DNA of 64,000 nt from Halomonas salipaludis (lineage in GTDB: Bacteria; Pseudomonadota; Gammaproteobacteria; Pseudomonadales; Halomonadaceae): assembly GCF_002286975.1 (NCBI RefSeq), contig NZ_NSKB01000002.1:248001-312000 (forward strand), given 5' to 3'. A model generated the notes under the pieces. That model saw only the letters and a list, made by a program, of their open reading frames with translations. It ran no database searches and had not been told where the DNA came from. Numbering within the stretch: position 1 is the stretch's first letter; each line of letters starts with the position of its first letter. Of this stretch, positions 16,765 to 27,675 are shown piece by piece. Position numbers and translations under genes: made by a program.

Positions 16765-17520
16765 ATGCTCCCCGATACGTTACCCGTTCGATGGCTGTTG
16801 GCTGCCCTGGCGGGCAGCGGCCTGCTGTGCACCAGCGCCCAAGCCCTGGAGCGTGAGGAGCTGCAACGCCAGCTGGCCGCTCCCGCCCAGCTGCAGGGCA
16901 GCTTCGAACAGCGCCACTGGCTGGAAGACCAGCAGTCGCGGCTGCACAGCGACGGCCGCTTCCTCTACCAGCGCGAGCGCCTGCTGGTGTGGCGATTCAT
17001 TTCACCGCGCGAGGCCACCCTGGCCTTCCCGAAGCGCCTGCCTGGCCCCCGAGACGAGGTCGAGGAGGAGGGCCTGCCGGACCGCGAGCTGCTTGACGAA
17101 CTGCTGCCCGGCAGGGCCGAATTCAGCCGCCATCTGGTCGACCTGCTGGGTGGTAACTGGGCGGCGCTCGAGGAGGACTACGTCATCACCCTGGCCGGCG
17201 AGAGCGACGACTGGCAGGCCCGTTTCAGCCCCCGCGCACCGCCCCTGGAGACACAGCTCGGCGAGCTGCTGCTGAGCGGCGATGCCAGTGGCTGGCAGCA
17301 AATGGAGATCCAGGGCGCCAACGGCGACGAGCTGCAGGTGGTGTTCTCATCGGTCAGCCCAATGGTCGATGAGTCGCTGAGCGACTTTCTCGGCCAGTGG
17401 CTGCGGGTCGACAGCGATGCCACCGAGGAAGACGCCGAGGAACAGGAGGCGTCGGAGGATGACGACGGCACGGTAATGGCCGAGGAGCTCGATCCTGAAG
17501 AGATCGACGAGGAGGATTGA
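16765..17520 (+). CDS. LolA-like periplasmic protein with acidic C-terminal tail (ApeL paralog)
   Basis: A 251-residue protein with a signal peptide (cut near 'CTSAQA') and a LolA-like body. It aligns by eye with ApeL at 7199-7753: 'GSFEQRHWLEDQQSRLHSDG' against 'GRFEQSRWLADLETQLDSRG', then 'LLVWRFISP' against 'GLVWQTIAP', and a matching 'GNWAALEEDYVITLAGE' against 'GDWRALERHFTIELSGE'. It is longer because of an insertion near residues 90-115 and about 36 highly acidic C-terminal residues. Unlike the pigment cluster it uses GC-rich codons typical of the downstream genes. It may be a second pigment or lipid carrier, or the host's own copy; function inferred only from homology. Confidence 0.65.
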   Translation: MLPDTLPVRWLLAALAGSGLLCTSAQALEREELQRQLAAPAQLQGSFEQRHWLEDQQSRLHSDGRFLYQRERLLVWRFISPREATLAFPKRLPGPRDEVEEEGLPDRELLDELLPGRAEFSRHLVDLLGGNWAALEEDYVITLAGESDDWQARFSPRAPPLETQLGELLLSGDASGWQQMEIQGANGDELQVVFSSVSPMVDESLSDFLGQWLRVDSDATEEDAEEQEASEDDDGTVMAEELDPEEIDEED

Positions 17521-17612
17521 GCCTCGGCGCGCTCAAGTTCGCTTCCGGCAAGCCGATAGTGCTGTCAGAAAACGTGCGGCGATGCTCGCCGCGCGTCGAC
17601 AGGAGCACACGG

Positions 17613-18245
17613 ATGAACGTCAAGTCTTCGCCGGGCGCCGCCACGCTGGCGCTGATCGTGGTGGTGGTGCTTGCCTTGGCCGGCCTGGGCCTATCGCTGA
17701 GCGAACTGCGCCTGCCGCTGGGGCCCCAGGAGCTGGTAGCGCTGGCGGTATACGGCCTGTCCGCGGCCGGGCTGATCTGCCTGCTGACGCTGGTAGCAAG
17801 CCTGGTCTCCGGCTTGCGTACTCAGCAGCTAGCCCTCAATCAGAGCCTCGAGACCCAGAGCCGTCAGCTACGCGCCGCCGAGGCTGCCCAGTTGATGGAG
17901 CGCTTCGTGCATCAGGCCGAGGCGCTACTCGACAAGGAGAGCCTCGATCCCAACAAGCGCAGCGTGCTGCGCTGCCTGGCCGTCGATGCGATGCGCGGCA
18001 ACAGCGGCCGCGGTGACCCCAATATCTCGCGCCTCGCGCGGCTGTTCGAATGGCTGGCCGGCGAAGCCGAGCAGGCCAGCGGCGACAGCGCCCGCCTCGG
18101 CCTAATCGACCCGGTGCTGCGCCAGTACGCCGAGATCGCCGAGCAGCTATGCCAGGTCGGCGAATGCGAGCCGGAACGCATGGCAGTGTTTCTACGCCAC
18201 CAGCCGCGGCGCCCGGCCGCGGCTGGTGACGAATCCGCCGACTAG
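17613..18245 (+). CDS. Membrane protein of unknown function with cytoplasmic helical domain
   Basis: A 210-residue protein not recognised. Two hydrophobic helices (about residues 10-29 and 40-64) are followed by a charged, helix-rich region from about residue 65 with a probable coiled coil ('QSLETQSRQLRAAEAAQLME'), so it is likely an inner-membrane protein with a cytoplasmic tail. The ATG at 17613 follows AGGAG and is preferred to an earlier start that would add a non-hydrophobic leader. The gene converges with ridA, the stops being 4 nt apart. Confidence 0.55.
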   Translation: MNVKSSPGAATLALIVVVVLALAGLGLSLSELRLPLGPQELVALAVYGLSAAGLICLLTLVASLVSGLRTQQLALNQSLETQSRQLRAAEAAQLMERFVHQAEALLDKESLDPNKRSVLRCLAVDAMRGNSGRGDPNISRLARLFEWLAGEAEQASGDSARLGLIDPVLRQYAEIAEQLCQVGECEPERMAVFLRHQPRRPAAAGDESAD

Positions 18246-18249
18246 CTGC

Positions 18250-18615
18250 TCAGCTGCTGCCTGGCACCAAGGCAGTGACGGTGATCTCGACCTTGAGCTC
18301 ATCGGCCGGCAGCGGCGCGCACACGCAGGTACGCGCCGGTGCATGTCCCTCGGGTACCCAAGCATCCCAGACCGCGTTCATCGCCGCCACGTCCTGGCCA
18401 TCCTTGAGGTAGATCGTCGCCGACAGCAGGTGCTCGCGGTCGGAGCCGATCTCGGCGAGCAGCGCATCGACCCGCGCCAGCATGCTCTCGGTCTGGGCAG
18501 TGATATCGCCGTGGCGCGCCTCGGGCCCGGCCACCTGGCCACACAGCCAGGCCACACCGTTGTGGATTACCGCGCGGCTCATGCGCGCCTTGGTGTCGTG
18601 ACGAGTAATCGACAT
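18250..18615 (-). CDS. RidA/YjgF-family reactive intermediate deaminase
   Basis: A 121-residue RidA-family protein. The family pattern is seen in '[18 protein letters not shown]', '[20 protein letters not shown]' and the C-terminal '[19 protein letters not shown]', where the conserved Arg sits in 'ARTCV'. RidA proteins hydrolyse reactive enamines/imines released by PLP enzymes; this subgroup has a Cys-rich strand and may differ in substrate. The start at 18615 gives the normal length and follows an AAGGAG-like site. It is separated from the downstream stress-protein gene start, so co-transcription is uncertain. Confidence 0.8.
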   Translation of the reverse strand: MSITRHDTKARMSRAVIHNGVAWLCGQVAGPEARHGDITAQTESMLARVDALLAEIGSDREHLLSATIYLKDGQDVAAMNAVWDAWVPEGHAPARTCVCAPLPADELKVEITVTALVPGSS

Positions 18616-18665
18616 GCAAGTTTCTCCTTGCGTTCTCAAATGAACATTATCGGTGCCGAGCGCGG

Positions 18666-19520
18666 TCAGCGCAGCAGCAGCACCGGCACGCTGGCACGAC
18701 GCAGCATCGCCGTGGTGGTGCTGCCCACCAGCAGGTGACGAATCCGCGAGTGGCCGTAGGCGCCCATCACCAGCAGGTCGATGCCCTGCTCCTCCTTGTA
18801 GACGCGCAGGGTCTCCTCCACCTCGCCGGCGCGAATCGCGCCCTCGGCCTCTAACCCCGCGTCGCGCAGGGTCTTGAGCGCCCACTCGAGCTGCGAGCGG
18901 TTGTCGCCGGTCTCGGCGCCGACGATCACCACGTGGACCGGAATGCCCTCGAACAGCGGGCTCTTGGCGATCATCTCGACGCCCTTGCGGGTGGTCTTGC
19001 TGCCGTCGAAGGCGATCAGCACCTGGCTGGGAGCCTGGAAGGATTCCGGCACCATCAGGATCGGCCGATGCAGGGTGCGCACCACCCGCTCGAGGTTCGA
19101 GCCCAGGTGGTCGACGGCCTGATGGGCGGTCTCGCCGCGCTTGCCGATCACCAGCAGGCGAATGTCGTTCTCCAGCTCGCTGAGCGTCTCGACCAGGGTG
19201 CCGTTGCGCTGGCGGGTAGCCGGCTCGCCGACACCGGCTTCCAGCGCCCGGGTCTTGGCCGCAGACAGCATCACCCGGCCCTGTTCCTGGGCCAGCTTGG
19301 CGCGCTGCTCATCGAGGTTGGCCAGCTCCTCCAGCAGGTGCTCCCGCGAGCCCAGGCCGATGTTGCCGGAGAGATCCGCCTCGGCGACCTGCGGATGGTT
19401 GTCCACCACGTGCAGGAAGGTCAGCGGTGCGGTCAGCGCCTGGCTGGCCCAGGCGGCGTAGTCGCAAACGCCCTCAGAAAAATGCGAGCCGTCGATGGCG
19501 GCCATTACCTGATCTGTCAT
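18666..19520 (-). CDS. Universal stress protein with two Usp domains
   Basis: A 284-residue tandem UspA protein. Domain 1 begins '[20 protein letters not shown]'; domain 2 begins '[19 protein letters not shown]' and ends with the ATP-binding signature '[20 protein letters not shown]', while domain 1 has the related '[20 protein letters not shown]' block. It is encoded 120 nt downstream of a SulP transporter on the same strand, a pairing often seen in gammaproteobacteria. It may modulate that transporter or respond to salt or energy stress; this is inference. Confidence 0.88.
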   Translation of the reverse strand: MTDQVMAAIDGSHFSEGVCDYAAWASQALTAPLTFLHVVDNHPQVAEADLSGNIGLGSREHLLEELANLDEQRAKLAQEQGRVMLSAAKTRALEAGVGEPATRQRNGTLVETLSELENDIRLLVIGKRGETAHQAVDHLGSNLERVVRTLHRPILMVPESFQAPSQVLIAFDGSKTTRKGVEMIAKSPLFEGIPVHVVIVGAETGDNRSQLEWALKTLRDAGLEAEGAIRAGEVEETLRVYKEEQGIDLLVMGAYGHSRIRHLLVGSTTTAMLRRASVPVLLLR

Positions 19521-19640
19521 CGTGTCGTGTCCCGAACTGGCGTGGGTTGGCGCTCGACGTCGAGCGTTACTCTCAAGCTATAACACCTCGTTCTACACCA
19601 TCGGCCCGGATTAGCACAGCGCCATGCGGGCCAAGGCGAC

Positions 19641-21131
<1,491 letters not shown>

Positions 21132-21251
21132 TCTGCGGTCCAGTCGAGGGTGGTTATCAGGCCCGAAGGCGCCAGAGTGCTATCGGCACGGGTTCGTGCA
21201 GCGCTGCGATCAGTCGAGGGATGTCGGCCGGATGGCTAACAGGGCGGTTGC

Positions 21252-21271
21252 CCAGGCACGGAAGTGCCTGG
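21252..21271 (-). promoter_or_regulatory. Perfect 8-bp hairpin in the sulP leader
   Basis: CCAGGCAC and GTGCCTGG flank a GGAA loop, about 120 nt upstream of the sulP start codon. There is no T-run, so it is not a classical terminator. It could be a leader-RNA structure or a protein site; function unknown. Confidence 0.3.
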
Positions 21272-21493
21272 CGATAGCGATGCATCGCCGAGGAGAGGTA
21301 GTGCGCTAGGGCGGCGTGGCGCCGGCCTGGAGGGTGCTGCGGGTCGTCACGGCTAGGGGTCCGTTACTCGAATCGGATAAGGGGTCGCGCGGTTGACTCC
21401 GAGGCATTAGACCTTGGTAGTAGCGCTGACCACATGCGAGCCGCGAAGTCTACCAGAGCTTACGCTGCATTGCATCTAAGGGGCGGGGGAAGA

Positions 21494-21514
21494 GGCCTGC
21501 CGGGGCGGCAGGCC
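21494..21514 (-). terminator. Hairpin just after the slipin stop, possible terminator
   Basis: GGCCTGCC and GGCAGGCC form an 8-bp GC-rich stem around GGGGC, starting 8 nt downstream of the slipin stop on the minus strand. A T-run is lacking (the next bases read TCTTCCCCC), so it may be a weak or Rho-assisted terminator or an RNA-stabilising end. Confidence 0.4.
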
Positions 21515-21521
21515 GGAGAGG

Positions 21522-22316
21522 TCACGCCTCGGGGTCTGAGGAGGCCTGGGTGCGCGCCTGGGCGGCAGGCGATGCCTTCATCTGCTTGAAGGCCTCCATG
21601 ATGTCCATCGGCAGCGGGAAGACGATGGTCGAGGCGTTCTTGTTGCTCATGTCGCTCATGGTCTGCAGGTAGCGCAGCTGCAGCGCGGCGGAGTTCTCGG
21701 CCATCACGTTGGCGGCCTCGACCAGCTTGCGCGAGGCCTGCAGCTCGCCCTCGGCGTGAATCACCTTGGCGCGACGCTCGCGCTCGGCCTCGGCTTGGCG
21801 GGCGATGGCGCGGATCATGCTCTCGTCGAGGTCGACATGCTTGATCTCGACGTTGGCCACCTTGATGCCCCAGGATTCGGTCTGCGAGTCGATGATCTCC
21901 TGGATATCGTCGTTGAGCTTGTCGCGCTCGGAGAGCATCTCGTCCAGGTCGTGCTTGCCGAGCACCGAGCGCAGCGTGGTCTGGGCCAGCTGGCTGGTGG
22001 CCACGGTGAAGTTCTCGACCTGGATGATCGCCTTCTCGGGGTCGACGACCCGGAAGTAGAGCACCGCGTTGACCTTGACGGTGACGTTGTCCTGGGAGAT
22101 CACGTCCTGCTCCGGCACGTCCATGGTGATCACGCGCAGATCGACCACCTGCATCTTCTGGATGCCGGGGATGATGATGATCAGCCCTGGCCCCTTCACC
22201 GACTGAAAGCGGCCGAGAAAGAACACCACCCCGCGCTTGTATTCGGGCAGGATGCGGATGGATGCCGCCAGTATCATCACCACCAATACCAGCGGTACGA
22301 GATAGGAAATCATCAT
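21522..22316 (-). CDS. Slipin: stomatin/prohibitin-family membrane protein
   Basis: A 264-residue SPFH-domain protein. One N-terminal helix (residues 3-22) is followed by '[20 protein letters not shown]' and the band-7 core, with '[20 protein letters not shown]' typical of slipins, and a coiled coil near '[20 protein letters not shown]'. Slipins are partners of NfeD-type proteases, encoded here directly upstream with a 38-nt gap. Together they act in membrane quality control. A strong AAGGAG site precedes the double ATG. Confidence 0.9.
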   Translation of the reverse strand: MMISYLVPLVLVVMILAASIRILPEYKRGVVFFLGRFQSVKGPGLIIIIPGIQKMQVVDLRVITMDVPEQDVISQDNVTVKVNAVLYFRVVDPEKAIIQVENFTVATSQLAQTTLRSVLGKHDLDEMLSERDKLNDDIQEIIDSQTESWGIKVANVEIKHVDLDESMIRAIARQAEAERERRAKVIHAEGELQASRKLVEAANVMAENSAALQLRYLQTMSDMSNKNASTIVFPLPMDIMEAFKQMKASPAAQARTQASSDPEA

Positions 22317-22354
22317 GGCTGACTCTCCTTGCGTGCGGTTGATAGGCGAAGTGG

Positions 22355-23809
22355 TTAGCCAGGCGGCTCGGCCCCGTCCCGCGGCGCCACCTCGACGGTC
22401 AAGCCGTCGAGTGCCGTGACCGTAAGCGTCTGGCCCTTGCTCACCGGCGTGGGGCTATGGGCCTTCCAGGACTCGCCGTGCAGCCTGACGCGCCCCGCTC
22501 CTTCGAAATCCTCCAGCGCCACGGCGCGTGCGCCGACCAGTTCCTCCTGACCGGTGCGTACCCGGGTCTTGCGCAGCCCCATGAAGCGGGTCACGGTCCA
22601 CAGCATGAAGACCGCGGCGACCAGCGCCACGCCGCCGATCAGTGGCAGGGATACCTGCAGGTTGTCTGCGTCCATCAGAATCACCGAGCCGATTACGAAA
22701 GCCACGATTCCGCCAATGCCGAGCACCCCGAAGCTCGGCATCAACGCCTCTCCCACAATCAGCGCCAGGCCGGCAAGAATCAAGGCCAGGCCGGCGTAGT
22801 TGATGGGCAGTACCTGGAAGGCGAACAGCGCCAGCAGCAGCGAGATGATGCCGATGGTGCCCGGCACCAGGCTGCCGGGGCTGGAGAGCTCGAAGATCAG
22901 CCCGTAGAAGCCGATGATCATCAGGAAATAGGCGACGTTGGGGTTGGTGATCACCGACAGCAGTTGGGTGCGCCAGTCGGGGTCGTAGCGTTCAATGGCC
23001 AGATCGGCGGTCTCCAGGGTGCGCTCGCCGCGCTCCATCACCACCTCGCGACCGTCGATCTGCGCCAGCAGGTCGTCGACGTCGCTGGCCACCACGTCGA
23101 CGACGTTGCGCTCCAGCGCTTCAGGCGCGGTGAGGTTGACCGCCTCGCGCACCGCCTCCTCGGCCCAGTCGGCGTTGCGACCGTGGCGCTCGGCGAGACC
23201 GCGGATGTAGGACACCGCGTCCTCGAGCACCTTGCGCTCCATGGCGGACTCGCCGCGTCGCGGCTCGCGTTCGGCCTCGTCATTGCCGTTGGCCGCTTCA
23301 TCCGCGCCATTGGCGGCCTCATCGTCCTGGCTGCCTTCGGCGTCGTCGGGCTCATCGCCGCCAATCCCCGGCAGGCCGCCACCGCCCATCTGCACCGGCG
23401 TCGCCGAGCCGAGATGGGTGGCCGGGGCCATGGCTGCCACGTGGCTGGCGTAGGTGAGGTAGGTGCCGGCGCTGGCGGCTCGTGCGCCGCTGGGCGAGAC
23501 GTAGATCGCCACCGGCACGTCGGCGGTAAGCATGGCGCGGATCATGTCGCGCATCGAGGCGTCGAGGCCGCCAGGGGTATCGAGCTGCACGATCACCAGC
23601 TCGGCGCCATCTTCGCTTGCCTGGCGCAAGCCGCGCTGGAAGTAGTCGCTGGTGGCGGGGCCGATGGCACCCTCGATGGTCATCAGCAGTGCCGTACGCT
23701 GCTGCTCCTGAGCCTGGGAGTGCCAGGCCAGCAGGGCGCCGACCAGTAGACTCAGCAGGCTGGCCCATAGCAACCAGCGCCGCCGGAAGACGCGCTCGCT
23801 CGTCAACAT
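22355..23809 (-). CDS. NfeD-type membrane-bound serine protease (ClpP class)
   Basis: A 484-residue protein with a signal/anchor (residues 11-30), a ClpP-like protease domain and a C-terminal helical part ending in an OB-fold NfeD domain. The serine is in '[14 protein letters not shown]' and the likely base lysine in '[12 protein letters not shown]', as in the Pyrococcus 1510-N protease. About four helices follow (roughly 280-395). Between protease strands is a low-complexity acidic insert (about residues 145-185, rich in Glu, Asp, Asn and Ala), longer than usual. It is the first gene of the nfeD-slipin pair. Confidence 0.88.
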   Translation of the reverse strand: MLTSERVFRRRWLLWASLLSLLVGALLAWHSQAQEQQRTALLMTIEGAIGPATSDYFQRGLRQASEDGAELVIVQLDTPGGLDASMRDMIRAMLTADVPVAIYVSPSGARAASAGTYLTYASHVAAMAPATHLGSATPVQMGGGGLPGIGGDEPDDAEGSQDDEAANGADEAANGNDEAEREPRRGESAMERKVLEDAVSYIRGLAERHGRNADWAEEAVREAVNLTAPEALERNVVDVVASDVDDLLAQIDGREVVMERGERTLETADLAIERYDPDWRTQLLSVITNPNVAYFLMIIGFYGLIFELSSPGSLVPGTIGIISLLLALFAFQVLPINYAGLALILAGLALIVGEALMPSFGVLGIGGIVAFVIGSVILMDADNLQVSLPLIGGVALVAAVFMLWTVTRFMGLRKTRVRTGQEELVGARAVALEDFEGAGRVRLHGESWKAHSPTPVSKGQTLTVTALDGLTVEVAPRDGAEPPG

Positions 23810-24067
23810 GATCCCTGTGCCTCACGTTAGCGTTACTGATGTGATGCCTGGAGCGCACGTTCGTTCACTCGGCTTAGACCACGCATGTGACCGCGCCTGC
23901 CAACCAGCCAGTCGCGGAGTGGGCAAACGCCGCCTACCGGTCCATCATGGTTCGTGCTCTCGAGCATTGAAAGCCAAGCATGGCACCCTTGAGCACCGTC
24001 GCGGTCAAGACGGGCGGTAAGCCGGCGCCATCGAGTGCGCTAACGACAGCCTATGACAAGGAACACC

Positions 24068-25300
24068 ATGGTGATATCACTGCCTCGCTCACATCACAGC
24101 CTCACCGCCAGCCTTGCCATGATCGCGCTGCTCGGCAGCGCCACCAGCCTGGCCGGCGCGCCGCCGGGGGACTGGCAGGCAGTGGTCGAGGAGGCCCGCG
24201 GCCAAAGCGTCTACTGGCACGCCTGGGGCGGCGACAGTCGCACCAACCGCTATCTCGAGTGGGTCGCCGAGCGCATGCAGGCCGAATACGACGTCGACGT
24301 GATTCACGTCAAGCTCGGCGATACCAGCGAGGCCGTGTCGCGGGTGCTGGCCGAGAAACAGGCCGGCAACGATGACGAGGGCAGCGTCGACCTGGTCTGG
24401 ATCAACGGTGAGAACTTCGCCGCCATGCGGGCCAACGACTTGCTGTTCGGCCCCTTCACCGAGCAGCTGCCGCACTTCGCGCTGACCCACCCTGAGCACA
24501 ATCCCGAGGTGGTCACCGACTTCACGCTGCCCACCGACGGTTTCGAGTCGCCCTGGGGCAAGGCCCAGATCACCTTCTATTACGATAGCCAAGAGATCGA
24601 TACTCCCCCGATGAGCATCGTCGAACTCAAGGCCTGGGCCGAGGCCAATCCTGGGCGCTTCAGCTATCCGCGTATCCCCGACTTCACCGGCAGTACCTTC
24701 CTCAAGCAGGCACTGATCGAGCTCAGCGATGCCGACCAAGCGCTCTATGCCCCGGTCGAGGAGAGCGACTTCGACGCCATCAGTGCACCGCTATGGGACT
24801 ACCTCGATGCGCTGCATCCGCACCTGTGGCGCAGTGGACGACAGTTCCCCGCCAGCGGGCCCGATATGCTACGCCTGGTGGGTGACGCCGAACTGTCGCT
24901 GGCCTTCACCTTCAACCCGGCCGAGCCCGCCGCGGCCGTGGCCGATGCCGCTCTGCCACCGAGTACCCGCAGCTATGTCTTTGAGGGCGGCACGCTGGGC
25001 AACGTGCATTTCGTGGCGATACCCTACAACTCGCCGCACAAGGCCGCCGCCATGCTGCTCGCCGATTTTCTGCTGACCCCCGAGGCCCAGGCCCGCAAGC
25101 AGGATCTCGCCGTGTGGGGCGATCCGACCGTGCTGGATGTGACGCGCCTTGATGATGAACAGGCGGCACGTTTCGAAGGCGTTGAAGACAATCCCGCCCT
25201 GCTGGCGCCGGATGCCCTGGAGAGAACCCTGCCTGAGCCGCACCCGAGCTGGATGGAGGCACTGCAGGATGCCTGGCAGGCCCGCTACGTTGGCCGCTGA
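24068..25300 (+). CDS. ABC transporter substrate-binding protein, YnjB-like
   Basis: A 410-residue periplasmic protein. Residues 1-30 form a signal peptide ending 'TSLAGA'. The body resembles E. coli YnjB: 'VYWHAWGGDSRTNRYLEWVA' near the N-terminus and 'VDLVWINGENFAAMRANDLL' in the first lobe. The ATG at 24068 follows AAGGA at a good distance, so it is preferred to one 15 nt upstream. It starts a three-gene + strand operon with the fused permease and ATPase. The ligand of YnjBCD systems is not established; a thiamine-like or small organic substrate has been proposed from family membership. Confidence 0.8.
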   Translation: MVISLPRSHHSLTASLAMIALLGSATSLAGAPPGDWQAVVEEARGQSVYWHAWGGDSRTNRYLEWVAERMQAEYDVDVIHVKLGDTSEAVSRVLAEKQAGNDDEGSVDLVWINGENFAAMRANDLLFGPFTEQLPHFALTHPEHNPEVVTDFTLPTDGFESPWGKAQITFYYDSQEIDTPPMSIVELKAWAEANPGRFSYPRIPDFTGSTFLKQALIELSDADQALYAPVEESDFDAISAPLWDYLDALHPHLWRSGRQFPASGPDMLRLVGDAELSLAFTFNPAEPAAAVADAALPPSTRSYVFEGGTLGNVHFVAIPYNSPHKAAAMLLADFLLTPEAQARKQDLAVWGDPTVLDVTRLDDEQAARFEGVEDNPALLAPDALERTLPEPHPSWMEALQDAWQARYVGR

Positions 25301-25315
25301 TCGACTGACGACGTG

Positions 25316-27010
25316 ATGCTCAGACTCGCCCCCTGGCTGATCGCCACCCTGCTGGTGGGACCGATCCTGGCCGGGCTGGCCATGGCCGCCCTGCCCGCCT
25401 TCGGCTATCTGCCGGCGCTCGGCGGCGACGCCTTCAGCCTCGACCCATGGCGGGCACTGATGACCCAGCCGGGCCTGGCGCGCTCAGTGGCAGTCAGCTT
25501 CACCAGCGGCCTGGCCGCCACTGTGGTATCGCTGACCGTCGTGCTGCTGTTCCTGGCCGCGGCCTCGGGCAGCCGGCTGGATCGCTGGATCCGGCGCATG
25601 GTCTCGCCACTGCTGTCGATCCCCCACGCCGCGGCGGCCTTCGGCCTGGCCTTCCTGATCGCCCCCTCGGGGCTGCTGGCACGACTCGCCTCGCCGGGTC
25701 TGAGCGGCTGGGAGCGGCCGCCGGACCTGCTCATCGTCAACGACCCCTGGGGGCTATCGCTGATGGCCGGGCTGGTGATCAAGGAGATCCCCTTCCTGCT
25801 GCTGATGAGCCTGGCTGCCCTGCACCAGCTCGACGCCGAACGACGCGTCGCGATGGCTCGCTCGCTGGGCTACCGGCCGACCATTGCCTGGCTTAAGGTA
25901 GTGGTACCATCGCTCTATCCGCTGATTCGCCTGCCGGTGTTCGCGGTCATCGCCTACGCCTCCTCGGTGGTCGACGTGGCGATGATCCTCGGCCCGACCC
26001 TGCCGCCTACGCTGGCGGTATCGATCCTCACCTGGTTCAACGACCCGGACCTATCGCGGCGTTTCATGGCCTCGGCCGGCGCCCTGCTGCAGCTGGGGGT
26101 GACGCTGGCGGCGCTGGCCAGCTGGTGGGGGCTGGAGTGCCTGGTACGGCGCCTCGGCCGTGGCTGGGTGGCCGGCGGCCAGCGCCAGCGCGGCGAGCGA
26201 ATGCTGCGCCTGGCCGGCAAGGCGCTGATTCTGCTGGCCGCAGCGACCGCGCTGGTCGGCATCACCGGCCTGGCCCTCAACTCCCTGGCTGGGGTGTGGC
26301 GCTTCCCCGACGGCCTGCCCCAGAGCTTTACGCTGCAGCACTGGCAGCGCGCGCTGCCCGCGCTGGGCGGCCCCGTCACCACCACGCTGTCGATCGCCGT
26401 GGTGGCCACCCTGCTGGCCGCAGGACTGGTGCTGGCGGCCCTGGAGCACGAGCAGCGCAGCGGGCGCCAGCCGGCCCAGGGGCAGTTGGCTTCGGCACTC
26501 ACCCTGCTCTACCTGCCGTTGATCGTGCCGCAGATCGCCTTCCTGTTCGGCCTGGTGGTGGTCATAGAAGCCCTCGGTACGCGCCCCACTCGCTGGCTGG
26601 TGATCTTCGGCCATCTGCTGTTCGTGCTGCCCTATGTGTTCCTGTCGCTGTCGGAAGCCTACCGGCGCTTCGATCCGCGCTGGTCGCGGGTTGCGCTGAC
26701 CCTCGGCGCCACGCCCAACGGCGCCTTCTGGCGGGTGCGCCTGCCGATGCTGCTGGCACCGCTGCTCACCGCCATGGCGGTGGGCCTGGCAGTGAGCATC
26801 GGTCAGTATCTGCCGACCCTACTGCTCGGTGCCGGTCGCGTCACCACCGTGACCACCGAGGCGGTAGCCCTGGCCAGCGGCGGCAGCCGCCGCCTGATCG
26901 GCGTCTGGGCACTGGCCCAGGCCAGCCTGCCGCTGCTGGGCTTTATTATTGCCGTGGGCCTGCCGCGGCTACTCTGGACCAACCGCCGCGGAATGCGAGG
27001 AACGCCATGA
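25316..27010 (+). CDS. ABC transporter permease, duplicated (YnjC-like)
   Basis: A 564-residue inner-membrane protein formed by two fused binding-protein-dependent permease domains, each with about six helices. The EAA-type loop that contacts the ATPase appears in the first half as 'RVAMARSLGYRPTIAWLKVV' and in the second as 'RVALTLGATPNGAFWRVRLP'. It follows the binding-protein gene by 15 nt and overlaps the ATPase gene by 4 nt. Such fused permeases are typical of the YnjC and ThiP/FbpB group. GTG at 25313 or ATG at 25316 could start it. Confidence 0.82.
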   Translation: MLRLAPWLIATLLVGPILAGLAMAALPAFGYLPALGGDAFSLDPWRALMTQPGLARSVAVSFTSGLAATVVSLTVVLLFLAAASGSRLDRWIRRMVSPLLSIPHAAAAFGLAFLIAPSGLLARLASPGLSGWERPPDLLIVNDPWGLSLMAGLVIKEIPFLLLMSLAALHQLDAERRVAMARSLGYRPTIAWLKVVVPSLYPLIRLPVFAVIAYASSVVDVAMILGPTLPPTLAVSILTWFNDPDLSRRFMASAGALLQLGVTLAALASWWGLECLVRRLGRGWVAGGQRQRGERMLRLAGKALILLAAATALVGITGLALNSLAGVWRFPDGLPQSFTLQHWQRALPALGGPVTTTLSIAVVATLLAAGLVLAALEHEQRSGRQPAQGQLASALTLLYLPLIVPQIAFLFGLVVVIEALGTRPTRWLVIFGHLLFVLPYVFLSLSEAYRRFDPRWSRVALTLGATPNGAFWRVRLPMLLAPLLTAMAVGLAVSIGQYLPTLLLGAGRVTTVTTEAVALASGGSRRLIGVWALAQASLPLLGFIIAVGLPRLLWTNRRGMRGTP

Positions 27011-27675
27011 CTGCTCCCAGCCTCGAGTTCAAGCAGGTGCATATTGCCCTGCACGGCAGGACGCTACTCGAGCTCGACGCGCGCCTCGCCCCCGGCGAGG
27101 TGCTCACCGTGATGGGCCCCTCCGGCTCGGGGAAGTCGACCCTGCTGGCCTATGCCGCCGGCTTTCTGGCCCCGGCCTTCCAGGCCTCCGGGCAGATCCT
27201 GCTGGGCGGGCAGGAGATCACCGCGCTGCCGGCAGAGCGGCGCGGCATCGGCCTGCTGTTTCAGGACCCGCTGCTGTTCCCGCACCTCTCGGTGGCCGGC
27301 AACCTGCGCTTCGGCCTACCGCGGGCCACGCCCGACAAGGCCGCCAAGGTGGAAGCTGCGCTGGCCGATATCGGCCTGGCCGGCTTCGGCCAGCGCGACC
27401 CCGCCACGCTGTCCGGCGGCCAGCAGGCGCGAGTTGCCCTGATGCGCCTGCTGCTCTCGGCGCCGAAGGCGGTGCTGCTCGACGAGCCCTTCTCCAAGCT
27501 CGACATGGCGTTGCGTCACGAGATGCGCCAGCTGGTGTTCGACCAACTGCATGCCGCCGGCCTGCCGAGCCTGCTGGTCACCCATGATCGAGACGACGCC
27601 GATGCCGCCGGAGGTCAGGTAATCGAGTTGGGCCCGGTTGGCAGAGAGCGTTCTAGAAACGCTCGGCCAGGCTGA
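27007..27675 (+). CDS. ABC transporter ATP-binding protein, YnjD-like
   Basis: A 222-residue ABC ATPase. Walker A is 'MGPSGSGKSTLLAYAAG', the Q-loop 'GLLFQDPLLFPHLSV', the signature 'LSGGQQARVALMRLLL' and Walker B 'AVLLDEPFSKLD', followed by the His switch in 'LLVTHDRDD'. All motifs are complete. It energises the duplicated permease encoded by the overlapping upstream gene. Its last 23 nt overlap the end of the convergent HAD gene. Confidence 0.88.
   Translation: MTAPSLEFKQVHIALHGRTLLELDARLAPGEVLTVMGPSGSGKSTLLAYAAGFLAPAFQASGQILLGGQEITALPAERRGIGLLFQDPLLFPHLSVAGNLRFGLPRATPDKAAKVEAALADIGLAGFGQRDPATLSGGQQARVALMRLLLSAPKAVLLDEPFSKLDMALRHEMRQLVFDQLHAAGLPSLLVTHDRDDADAAGGQVIELGPVGRERSRNARPG

Larger units (their letters stand above)
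21132..21521. other. Intergenic region between sulP and the slipin gene
   Basis: About 390 bases without a convincing gene. It must hold the promoter of the sulP gene (leftward) and the 3' end of the slipin/nfeD operon. Two inverted repeats are visible and listed separately. No tRNA or transposon end was recognised, and short open frames here lack ribosome-binding sites. Confidence 0.5.
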
